Shown piece by piece: positions 14,042 through 21,650 of a DNA stretch of 30,962 nt. Numbering within the stretch: the first letter of the stretch is position 1; every line of letters starts with the position of its first letter. Made by a program: the position numbers and the translations under genes. A model generated the notes under the pieces. That model worked only from the letters and a program-made list of their open reading frames with translations, ran no database searches and was not told where the DNA came from. The stretch comes from DATELY01 sp035276085 (GTDB taxonomy: Bacteria; Pseudomonadota; Gammaproteobacteria; Steroidobacterales; Steroidobacteraceae), in the NCBI GenBank assembly GCA_035276085.1, contig DATELY010000161.1, forward strand, positions 1 to 30,962, in the 5' to 3' direction.

Positions 14042-17000
14042 TTGCTCGTGCTCCCCAACATTCCTGCTTCGCGCCGCAGGCTGATCGAGCGTGTTGCGGC
14101 GGCGGCCCGCCGTTCCAAGCTGCGCATCGGCACGGTCGATCCTGCAGAGTTCGTGCGCGAGTACTACCACGGTGTGGCCGAGGGCGACCTTGCACAGCAC
14201 GCCGTCACTGACCTGGCGACTCTCGCGCTGGCACACCAGAAGCTCGCCCGTACGCGCGCGCCTGGCGCAACCATCGTGCGCGTATTCAATCCGGACATCC
14301 GCCGCGATGGCTTCAGCTCGACGCACACGGTCGTGCAGGTCACCACGGACGACATGCCGTTCCTCGTGGACTCCATCCGCATCGTGTTCGATCGCCATGG
14401 ACTCGCGATTCACTTCATGGCGCATCCGATCCTGCGAACGCGTCGCGACGGCAGTGGACGTCTGCGCGCGTTGGCAACGCGTGCCGACGCCGGGGGCACG
14501 TCGGAATCCTGGCAGTACACCGAGGTGGATCGTGTCACCGATACGCGGCTCCTCGCGCAGCTGCAACACGAAATCGCCGCCGCACTGGACGACGTGCGTG
14601 CGGCCTATCGCGACTGGAAGCCGATGCGTCAACGAGCGCTCGCACTCGCGCACGAGCTCGAAGCGAGCCCGCCGCCGGTCGCGAAGAGCGAAGCTCAGGA
14701 GAGCGCAACGCTGTTGCGCTGGCTGGAGAACAACCACTTCACCTTCCTTGGTTACTGCGAGTACCGGTTGCGCCGCGGCCGCGGTGCGGACGCGCTCGAG
14801 CCGTTATCCGGCACGGCACTGGGCATCCTGAGACGCAGCGCACGGCGCGAAATCCTGCACGGCGACATGCAACTCCACGCGCGCGCGGTCGAGGCGATCT
14901 TCATCACGAAATCGAACGCTGTCGCATCGGTACATCGCGCCTCTTACCTGGATCATATCGGCATCAAGGCATTCGATCGGCGCGGACGCGTCATCGGCGA
15001 GCGTCGCTTCCTGGGCCTGTTCACTTCGACGGTTTACAGCCGCAGCCCCCGCGACATTCCCCTGCTACGCCACAAGCTGCAGCGCGTGATCGATCACTTC
15101 GGCCTCGCGCCGAATACCCATGACGCGAAAGCGGCGCTGCACGTATTGGAGAGCTACCCTCGCGACGAACTCTTTCATGTCTCTACGGCCGAGCTGATCC
15201 GCATCGTCCGTGGCTGGGTGAATTTGTATGAGCGCCGCCGGGTGCGGCTGTTCCTGCGCCACGATCCCATCGGTCGCTTCTATTCCTGCCTGATCTTCGT
15301 GCCACGCGATCGGTACAACACGCAGGTACGCGAACGCATCGAGCACATCGTCCGGCGCGAGCTGCACGCGAGCGACGTTGAAGCACAGGTTCAGCTGTCG
15401 GAGTCGACGTTGGCGCGTCTGCACATCGTGGCTCGCGCCGAGGCAAGGAATACGCGGCCGAATGCGGAAGCGCTCGAACGGCTCATCGCCGAGGCGACGC
15501 GCACGTGGGACGACCGGATGCGCAGCGCGGCGGTTGCCCGCTTCGGCGAGAGCGCCGGCGACGCGCTTGCAAGGCGGTACGAGAATGCGTTCCCCGCCGC
15601 CTATGAAGAGGACGTGTCACCCGAAGACTCGCTCGCGGATATCGAGCAGCTCGAACGCGTGCGTGTCGATCCCGACGCGTTCCCGTTGCGACTGGTTGCA
15701 GGCCAGGGCAGCACGTTGCACTTGCGTCTGTTCCGGTCGGCGGCGCCGATCACGTTGTCGGACGCGCTGCCCGTGCTCGAGAACATGGGCTTCACCGTGC
15801 TGAGCGAGCGGCCCTACCGCATTGGCATCAGCGGCACCCGTCCCATCTGGCTGCAGGATTTCGAAATGCAGCCGCGCGAGCCGGGCACTGCAGCGAGCAG
15901 CCCGGGCTCTCGTCGCAAGCCGATGGTCGCGACGCGGCTGGATGACGCGCTTGCCGCGCGCTTCATGGAGGCCTTCGCGCAGATCTGGCGTGGGGCCGTC
16001 GAGAATGACGGGTTCAATCGCCTCATCCTGGTGGCACAGCTACGCTCGCGCGAAGCCATGGTGTTGCGCGCGTACTGCCGCTATCTGCTACAGACGGGCA
16101 TCGCGTTCAGTCAGCCGTACATGGAACACGTGCTGGCGTCGAATGCGAAAATCGCCTCGCTCCTCTCGCAACTGTTCAACACGCAGTTCAATCCAACGCT
16201 GGAGGCGCGCCAGCGCAAGCGAGAGCACGAACGCATCGCGACGAAGCTGCAAAAGGCACTGGATGGCGTCAGCAGCCTGGACGAAGACCGCATCCTGCGG
16301 CGTTTCGCGAACGCGATCCAGTCGACCGTGCGCACCAACTATTTCCAGGTGAAGACGGCAGGCGAGCCCAAGTCGTACCTGGCCATCAAGTTCGATGCGC
16401 GGCGCATGCTCGAGCTGCCGCAGCCCCGTCCGTTCGCAGAGATCTTCGTGTATTCGCCGCGCGTGGAGGGCGTGCATCTGCGCATGGGCAAGGTGGCTCG
16501 TGGCGGCATCCGCTGGTCGGACCGGCGCGAAGACTTCCGCACGGAAGTCCTCGGACTGATGAAGGCGCAGAACGTGAAGAACACGCTGATCGTGCCGGTC
16601 GGCGCGAAGGGCGGTTTCGTGGTCAAGCGCTTGCCGCAACAGGCGAGCCGCGATGATGTGCAGCGCGAGGTGGTCGCGTGCTATCGCAGCTTCATCTCGG
16701 GGCTGCTCGATCTCACGGACAATCTGGCGCAGGATCGCATCGTGCCGCCCGCCCAAGTGGTGCGACTCGACGACGACGATCCGTATCTCGTCGTTGCCGC
16801 GGACAAAGGCACGGCCACGTTCTCCGACATTGCCAATCGAGTCGCGGCCGACTACGGATTCTGGCTGGGCGATGCGTTTGCCTCGGGTGGATCGGCGGGT
16901 TACGACCACAAACGAATCGGCATCACTGCGCGTGGCGCGTGGGAGTGCGTCAAGCGGCACTTCCGTGAGCTCGGTACCGACATCCAACGACAGGACTTCA

Positions 17001-18886
17001 CGGTCATCGGTATCGGCGACATGTCGGGCGATGTGTTCGGCAACGGCATGCTCCTGTCAGAACACACGCGCTTGTTGGCGGCGTTCGATCATCGCCACAT
17101 TTTTCTGGATCCGAAGCCCGATGCCGCGCGCAGCTTCGACGAGCGGAAACGCTTGTTCGCCCTGCCGCGCTCCAGTTGGGATGACTATGACCGCAAGGTC
17201 ATCTCGGCCGGTGGCGGTGTGTTCGCGCGCACGCTCAAATCGATCCGCCTGTCGCCGCAGGCTCGAGCCCTGCTCGGATTGCCGGGCCACGAGGCCACGC
17301 CGCCCGAAGTGATTCGCGCCATCCTGCGCCTGCCCGCCGATCTGCTGTGGAATGGCGGCATCGGCACGTACGTGAAAGCAAGCCACGAATCGCACGTCGA
17401 GGTCGGCGATCGCGCGAACGATGCCGTGCGCGTGAACGGCATCGAACTGCGCTGCAAAGTCGTGGGGGAAGGCGGCAACCTCGGCTTGTCGCAGCGCGGG
17501 CGCGTCGAATACGCCATGCACGGCGGCCGGCTCAACACCGATTTCGTCGACAACTCGGCCGGCGTGGACTGCTCCGACCACGAAGTGAACATCAAGATCC
17601 TGCTCAACCTGGCGTGCGATCGCGGCCTCACGCGCGCACAGCGTGATCGTTTGTTGACAACGATGAGCGATGACGTGGCTGCGCTCGTTTTGCGCGACAA
17701 CTACCTGCAGAGCCAGGCGCTCTCGGTGACGCAGATGCGCGCGGCCGAAGATTTCGAAGATCACGTCCATTTGATTCGCTCGTTGGAGCTCAGCGGCACG
17801 CTCGATCGGGCCCTCGAGTTCCTGCCTGACGCCGAAGCAATTGCCGAGCGTGCGAAGGCACGACAGGGACTCACGCGCCCGGAGCTCGCGATTCTGCTCG
17901 CGTACGCCAAGATGGGGTTGTACGGCCGCTTGATCGAATCGGACGTGCCCGAGGACTCATATCTGAGTCATGAGCTCGAGCGGTATTTCCCACCCCAGCT
18001 CACGACGCGGTATCGCCGCTTGCTACCCAAGCATCGACTGCGGCGCGAGATCGTCGCCACCGCCACGACCAACAGCCTGGTCAATCGGATGGGGCCCGCG
18101 TTCGCGCGCCGCGTGCAGGAAGACACGGGCGCCGATGCCGCCACCGTGGCACGTGCGTACACGATCGCGCGGGAGATGTTCGATATCCGCGCCGTGTGGA
18201 CGCGAGTCGAACAGCTGGACAACAAAGTCGCTGCAGCCCTGCAGTACGAAATGCTGCGCGAGACGACCGATCTGCTGGAGTTCTGCACGTACTGGCTCAT
18301 CCGGCGGCATGCGCGGACACTCGCCATCGAAGCCCAGGTGTCGCGCCTGCGGCCCCAGCTCCTGCAGTTGGCGGATGCGCTGCCACGCGTGCTCACAGGC
18401 ATGGATCGCGAGCGCCGCGAGCTGGCGCTCGAGCGCTATCGGCATGCGCAGATACCCGAAGCGTTGAGCGTGCGTGTCGCCGCGCTGAATGTCCTGCACG
18501 CCGGCCCCGATCTCGTCGAGCTTGCGATGCAAGTGAAGCGGCCCATCGTCGATGTCGCCAGCGTGTACTTCGAATTGGGCAGCGCGCTGTCGCTGGATTG
18601 GTTGCGAACCGAGATCGAGTCATTGCCCGTCGCGGGCCACTGGCAAGGCGTTGCGCGCGCCAGTCTGCGCGACGAGATCTACAGCCTGCAACGCACGCTG
18701 TGCCAGCAGGTGCTTGCGAAGCGGGCCGCGCGCAATCCGGTACAGGCCTGGCTGCAACAGCGCGGCACGTCGATTGCTTATGTGCAACAGACGATGGCGG
18801 ATCTGCGCAAGCTGGCGCAGCGGGACTTCGCGGCCTTGTCGGTGGCACTGCAATCGGTGCGGAGAGTGACTGAAGGGAATGGGTGA
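14042..18886 (+). CDS. gdhB: NAD-specific glutamate dehydrogenase, large (about 180 kDa) type
   Basis: A 1614-residue protein, the length of the large bacterial NAD-GDH class (GdhB/Gdh2-like). The catalytic core lies around 790-1200: GKVARGGIRWSDRREDFRTE and PVGAKGGFVVKR with the predicted catalytic lysine K856, then the nucleotide-binding part with GIGDMSGDVFGNGMLLSEHT and VVGEGGNLGLSQRGRVEYA. Long N-terminal ACT-like and helical C-terminal regions flank it and are thought to be regulatory. It deaminates glutamate to 2-oxoglutarate with NAD. The first possible start is a TTG at 14042, directly after the E2 stop; a GTG at 14048 is an alternative. Position in the 2-oxoacid dehydrogenase operon suggests that it recycles the 2-oxoglutarate used in amino acid transamination. 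Confidence 0.93.
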   Translation: MLVLPNIPASRRRLIERVAAAARRSKLRIGTVDPAEFVREYYHGVAEGDLAQHAVTDLATLALAHQKLARTRAPGATIVRVFNPDIRRDGFSSTHTVVQVTTDDMPFLVDSIRIVFDRHGLAIHFMAHPILRTRRDGSGRLRALATRADAGGTSESWQYTEVDRVTDTRLLAQLQHEIAAALDDVRAAYRDWKPMRQRALALAHELEASPPPVAKSEAQESATLLRWLENNHFTFLGYCEYRLRRGRGADALEPLSGTALGILRRSARREILHGDMQLHARAVEAIFITKSNAVASVHRASYLDHIGIKAFDRRGRVIGERRFLGLFTSTVYSRSPRDIPLLRHKLQRVIDHFGLAPNTHDAKAALHVLESYPRDELFHVSTAELIRIVRGWVNLYERRRVRLFLRHDPIGRFYSCLIFVPRDRYNTQVRERIEHIVRRELHASDVEAQVQLSESTLARLHIVARAEARNTRPNAEALERLIAEATRTWDDRMRSAAVARFGESAGDALARRYENAFPAAYEEDVSPEDSLADIEQLERVRVDPDAFPLRLVAGQGSTLHLRLFRSAAPITLSDALPVLENMGFTVLSERPYRIGISGTRPIWLQDFEMQPREPGTAASSPGSRRKPMVATRLDDALAARFMEAFAQIWRGAVENDGFNRLILVAQLRSREAMVLRAYCRYLLQTGIAFSQPYMEHVLASNAKIASLLSQLFNTQFNPTLEARQRKREHERIATKLQKALDGVSSLDEDRILRRFANAIQSTVRTNYFQVKTAGEPKSYLAIKFDARRMLELPQPRPFAEIFVYSPRVEGVHLRMGKVARGGIRWSDRREDFRTEVLGLMKAQNVKNTLIVPVGAKGGFVVKRLPQQASRDDVQREVVACYRSFISGLLDLTDNLAQDRIVPPAQVVRLDDDDPYLVVAADKGTATFSDIANRVAADYGFWLGDAFASGGSAGYDHKRIGITARGAWECVKRHFRELGTDIQRQDFTVIGIGDMSGDVFGNGMLLSEHTRLLAAFDHRHIFLDPKPDAARSFDERKRLFALPRSSWDDYDRKVISAGGGVFARTLKSIRLSPQARALLGLPGHEATPPEVIRAILRLPADLLWNGGIGTYVKASHESHVEVGDRANDAVRVNGIELRCKVVGEGGNLGLSQRGRVEYAMHGGRLNTDFVDNSAGVDCSDHEVNIKILLNLACDRGLTRAQRDRLLTTMSDDVAALVLRDNYLQSQALSVTQMRAAEDFEDHVHLIRSLELSGTLDRALEFLPDAEAIAERAKARQGLTRPELAILLAYAKMGLYGRLIESDVPEDSYLSHELERYFPPQLTTRYRRLLPKHRLRREIVATATTNSLVNRMGPAFARRVQEDTGADAATVARAYTIAREMFDIRAVWTRVEQLDNKVAAALQYEMLRETTDLLEFCTYWLIRRHARTLAIEAQVSRLRPQLLQLADALPRVLTGMDRERRELALERYRHAQIPEALSVRVAALNVLHAGPDLVELAMQVKRPIVDVASVYFELGSALSLDWLRTEIESLPVAGHWQGVARASLRDEIYSLQRTLCQQVLAKRAARNPVQAWLQQRGTSIAYVQQTMADLRKLAQRDFAALSVALQSVRRVTEGNG

Positions 18887-18893
18887 ATGGCGC

Positions 18894-19013
18894 TGCCCCC
18901 ACCGCTGCCCCCACCCCAACCTCCCCCGCTTCGCAGGGGAGGGAGCCGGACTAGATGCGGCGTTTCTTACCCCCTCCCCTGCGAAGCGGGGGAGGGTTGG
19001 GGTGGGGGCAACA
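18894..19013. repeat. G/C-rich palindromic repeat pair (copies 5 and 6)
   Basis: Two inverted copies fill most of the gap between the GDH gene and gpmA: CCCCCACCCCAACCTCCCCC…GCAGGGGAGGG on the left and CCCTCCCCTGCGAAGCGGGG…GGTTGGGGTGGGGGCAAC on the right. Together they can form one long cruciform. The right copy matches the repeat at 5813 in its CTCCCCTGCGAAG core. It probably marks the end of the four-gene operon (inference). Confidence 0.78.
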
Positions 19014-19067
19014 GCCACCGTCCTATACACTCCGCCTCCCATCCAACACCCGCCATCTCCACTGCCC

Positions 19068-19820
19068 ATGCCCGGAAAACTCGTCCTCGTCCGTCACGGA
19101 CAAAGCACCTGGAACCTGGAAAACCTGTTCACCGGTTGGGTGGACGTAGACCTCACCGATCTTGGCCGCAAGGAGGCGCGGGATGCGGGCGATCTGCTCA
19201 AGGCGGAGGGTTATCAGTTCGACCTGGTGTTCACGTCGGTGCTCAAGCGGGCGATTCGCACATTGTGGATCGTGCTGGACCAGATGGATGCGATGTGGCT
19301 GCCCGTCGAGCGCAGCTGGCGGTTGAACGAGCGTCACTACGGAGCGCTGCAAGGATTGAACAAGCAGCAAACGGTGGAGAAGCACGGCGCGGAGCAGGTG
19401 AAGATCTGGCGGCGCAGCTACGACATTCCGCCACCGCCGCTCACGCTCGACGATTCACGTCATCCGCGCTTCGATCGCCGCTATGCCGATCTCGAGCCCG
19501 AGGAGTTGCCGGCGACGGAATCGCTGAAGGACACGCTCGCGCGCGTGAAGCCGTATTGGGAATCGCGTCTCGTCCCCGCATTGCTGGCCAACAAGAACGT
19601 GCTGATCGTCGCTCACGGCAACAGCCTGCGCGCCTTGGTGAAAATGCTCGACGGCATGTCGGACGCGGAGATCGTCGAATTCAATATCCCCACGGGCGTG
19701 CCGATCGCCTACGAGCTCGACCAGCGCCTGCAACCGAAAGCGCCGCGGAAATTCCTGGGCGACCCGGAAGCGATCAAGGCCGCCGCAGAGGCTGTGGCGA
19801 AGCAGACTGAGAAGAAGTGA
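19068..19820 (+). CDS. gpmA: 2,3-bisphosphoglycerate-dependent phosphoglycerate mutase
   Basis: A 250-residue protein of the dPGM family, usual length. The phosphohistidine H10 sits in VRHGQSTWN (8-16), the acid/base glutamate is E88 in LNERHYGALQG (86-96), and the second histidine H182 is in AHGNSLRALVK. It interconverts 3- and 2-phosphoglycerate in glycolysis and gluconeogenesis. The ATG at 19068 gives the standard start PGKLVLVRHGQ; open frame upstream runs through repeat DNA and is not coding. The last 47 bp overlap, tail to tail, the minus-strand thiamine kinase-like gene. Confidence 0.95.
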   Translation: MPGKLVLVRHGQSTWNLENLFTGWVDVDLTDLGRKEARDAGDLLKAEGYQFDLVFTSVLKRAIRTLWIVLDQMDAMWLPVERSWRLNERHYGALQGLNKQQTVEKHGAEQVKIWRRSYDIPPPPLTLDDSRHPRFDRRYADLEPEELPATESLKDTLARVKPYWESRLVPALLANKNVLIVAHGNSLRALVKMLDGMSDAEIVEFNIPTGVPIAYELDQRLQPKAPRKFLGDPEAIKAAAEAVAKQTEKK

Positions 19821-20631
19821 TGCCAGCCGGCAGTGCATTCACTGCCGTCCACAAAGCGCGAATGTAGTTGAATATCCAGCGCGCGGATTCCAGCCGCGCG
19901 CGGGCTTTGTCGTCTTCGCGACCGAGGTAGTGCTGGAGCAATTGCTCGCACTGATCGGCGTCGTAGTCGTGATAGCAGCAAATTCCCGCCAGATCGAAGT
20001 AGGGATCGCCGATGCCGGCATACTCCCAATCGAGCAGGCGGACGCTGCCGTCGTCCATGAGATTGAGATGATGCACGTCGTTGTGACACAGCCGTGGCCG
20101 CAACTCGTCGCGTAGTTGCTGACCCACAACCTGCGCCGCGGCGCGTTGTTCCGCCGCTCCCGCCAGCGCGAGCCGTCCAGCGCGATCCAACGTGGCCCAG
20201 TAGTGCTCGACCACGGTCAGTGCATCGACGCGCTTGATGCCATCGACGATGGAGATGGCATGCACGTCGCGCATCAACGCGGCAAGCCGCGCGATACCAG
20301 CCGTGCTACGCGTGTATTCAACAGACCAGGGCGTGCCCGGCAGGAGCTCAGTGATGAGCAGGTGCGCTGCGGCGTCGCATCTCAGCACCCGGGGTCCGAC
20401 GCCGGCCCGCGCTGCGATCTGCAGCACACGCTCTTCACTGCGCCGATCGACGCCCAACGCTGCCGCATTAGGACTATTGAACCGCACGACGACGGCCTTC
20501 TGCGGCGTGCGCGCGATCCAGTTCTCGTTCGTCAGGCCATGCTCGATGCGCTCGACGCGGCGGATGGCGCGAGCTTCAACGCCCAGGACTTCGGCCGCGA
20601 GCGCGCGCACGCGGTCTTCGACCGCGGTCAT
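19774..20631 (-). CDS. Thiamine kinase-like phosphotransferase (APH/choline kinase fold)
   Basis: A 285-residue protein. Kinase landmarks are GLTNENWIAR (32-41, glycine-rich/asparagine segment), a lysine or arginine strand KAVVVRFN (45-52), the catalytic loop CHNDVHHLNLM (182-192; D185 and N190) and the metal aspartate in LLDWEYAGIGDPYFDLA (199-215). The APH fold phosphorylates small alcohols such as choline, ethanolamine or thiamine. As the last gene of a TPP-riboswitch operon with a transporter, thiamine kinase is the likely role, giving thiamine monophosphate after uptake. Its start overlaps the PnuC-type gene stop by 4 bp. The C-terminal Ser/Pro-rich tail is poorly conserved in style and overlaps the gpmA end. 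Confidence 0.85.
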   Translation of the reverse strand: MTAVEDRVRALAAEVLGVEARAIRRVERIEHGLTNENWIARTPQKAVVVRFNSPNAAALGVDRRSEERVLQIAARAGVGPRVLRCDAAAHLLITELLPGTPWSVEYTRSTAGIARLAALMRDVHAISIVDGIKRVDALTVVEHYWATLDRAGRLALAGAAEQRAAAQVVGQQLRDELRPRLCHNDVHHLNLMDDGSVRLLDWEYAGIGDPYFDLAGICCYHDYDADQCEQLLQHYLGREDDKARARLESARWIFNYIRALWTAVNALPAGITSSQSASPQPLRRP

Positions 20632-21233
20632 CCCGGAGCCGCCCGGAGCGTCGGCTCCGAGGTGCGCCAGACGAAGTAACCGCGGATCACGATGAGCACG
20701 TAGATCAGAAACAGCAGCGCAAAGGCCAGCAGCTGTTGGTTGAAATAGAGCAATGCACCCGCGCTATCCACGACAATCCAGTACAACCAGTTCTCGATGA
20801 CCCGCCGCGCGACCATGAAAGTGGTGAGCACGCTACCCCAGGTAACGAACGAATCCAGATAGGGATCTACCGCTTGCGTGCGCGATTCGAGCAACCAGCC
20901 GTTCAGCACCGTGGCAATCAACACCGCACCGATAGCGCAGGTGTGTTGCGACCACGACCAGCGAACGATGCGTACCTCGCCTTGCGCATCCTTGCCGGTG
21001 CGCCACTGCCAGTAACCGTACACGGCCATGATCAGGTAGAACACGTTGAGTGCGACCTGCATGTACAAGCCCGCGCGTGCGACCGGTATGAGACTGATGC
21101 TCGTGCTCACGAACGCGCATATCCAGCACAAGATGTCGCGGCGTACCGCCAGCAATAGATAGGCGAGCCCGAGGAGCACGGCGGCAACCTCCCAGGGCGA
21201 GGTTGCGGCCAGTTGTTCGATGAGTCGCGACAC
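20628..21233 (-). CDS. pnuT: PnuC/PnuT-family vitamin transporter, thiamine likely
   Basis: A 201-residue integral membrane protein with about seven hydrophobic segments, for example EVAAVLLGLAYLLLAV and LLAFALLFLIYVLIVI. The PnuC-family hallmark NWLYWIVVD is present (about 146-154), along with YLIMAVYGYWQW (about 66-77). PnuC proteins move ribosylated nicotinamide by facilitated diffusion; the close homologue PnuT moves thiamine, trapped by phosphorylation. The TPP riboswitch upstream and a kinase gene downstream favour PnuT. The GTG start at 21233 overlaps the YkoF-like gene stop by one base (TAGTG). The substrate is inferred from context. Confidence 0.87.
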   Translation of the reverse strand: MSRLIEQLAATSPWEVAAVLLGLAYLLLAVRRDILCWICAFVSTSISLIPVARAGLYMQVALNVFYLIMAVYGYWQWRTGKDAQGEVRIVRWSWSQHTCAIGAVLIATVLNGWLLESRTQAVDPYLDSFVTWGSVLTTFMVARRVIENWLYWIVVDSAGALLYFNQQLLAFALLFLIYVLIVIRGYFVWRTSEPTLRAAPG

Positions 21234-21472
21234 TAGCTACCGCCCAACACCTTCAATACGAACACGCGCTTGCCCTGCTCGCCGAATGTCGTGCCGATCT
21301 CCTTCGACAGCACCTCGAACACGCGCGCGTGCTCGCCGGAGATCTGCGTGCTCAGCGCGTTGGTCTGCACCTGCAGCTCGGGATACGTATTGAGACGCTC
21401 GATGAAATCCTTGATGGGCGGGATGTAGTCCTCATCGAGCGGATAGAGGCTGATGTCAACCGCGATGCGCAT
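21233..21472 (-). CDS. YkoF-like thiamine/hydroxymethylpyrimidine-binding protein
   Basis: A 79-residue protein read from the ATG at 21472: DISLYPLDEDYIPPIKDFIE opens the sequence, TNALSTQISGEHARVF is in the middle, and GKRVFVLKVLGG ends it. This matches one ferredoxin-like repeat of the YkoF family, which binds thiamine or its HMP moiety in Bacillus; a single-repeat form is common in proteobacteria. It has no signal peptide, so it probably acts in the cytoplasm. Longer open frame upstream (to 21559) overlaps another small gene and lacks family sequence. It is linked to the next gene by TAGTG and overlaps the previous small gene by 17 bp. Confidence 0.85.
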   Translation of the reverse strand: MRIAVDISLYPLDEDYIPPIKDFIERLNTYPELQVQTNALSTQISGEHARVFEVLSKEIGTTFGEQGKRVFVLKVLGGS

Positions 21473-21650
21473 GGGTGTTTTCCAGATGGCCGAGAAGCTG
21501 AAAGATTCCGCCGACGCCGACACGGTATTCGTACTCGCGCCGAAACGGCAGCACGACACAGCTCGCGTGCAGGCGGGACGTGTATACGCGAACGTGCTGC
21601 GAGCGCCGACGCAAGTAACGCAGGTAAGCCTGGTCGAGAACGGGCGTCAT
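21456..21650 (-). CDS. Uncharacterised 64-aa protein in the thiamine operon
   Basis: Not recognised. Its ATG (21650) overlaps the TGA of the TonB-dependent receptor gene as ATGA, and its 3' end overlaps the YkoF-like start by 17 bp, so it fits the gene chain without gaps. Third codon positions are roughly 70% G/C by hand count, as expected for coding DNA here. The protein is basic and aromatic-rich: TPVLDQAYLRYLRRRSQHV first, then SCVVLPFRREYEYRVGVGG and a short C-terminal helix FQLLGHLEN. It has one cysteine, no signal peptide and no convincing membrane span. It may be a small partner for uptake or a translational coupler between the receptor and the binding protein. A shadow ORF cannot be fully excluded. 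Confidence 0.62.
   Translation of the reverse strand: MTPVLDQAYLRYLRRRSQHVRVYTSRLHASCVVLPFRREYEYRVGVGGIFQLLGHLENTHAHRG

Noticed and set aside
13196..14737. 513-aa minus-strand open frame across the E2 and GDH genes
   Set aside because: It lies antisense to two well-supported genes, is rich in Arg, His and Gln as shadow frames in high-GC DNA are, and shows no domain.
18879..19067. N-terminal extension of gpmA by 63 residues
   Set aside because: The extension is translated repeat DNA; the family start PGKLVLVRHGQ begins at 19068.
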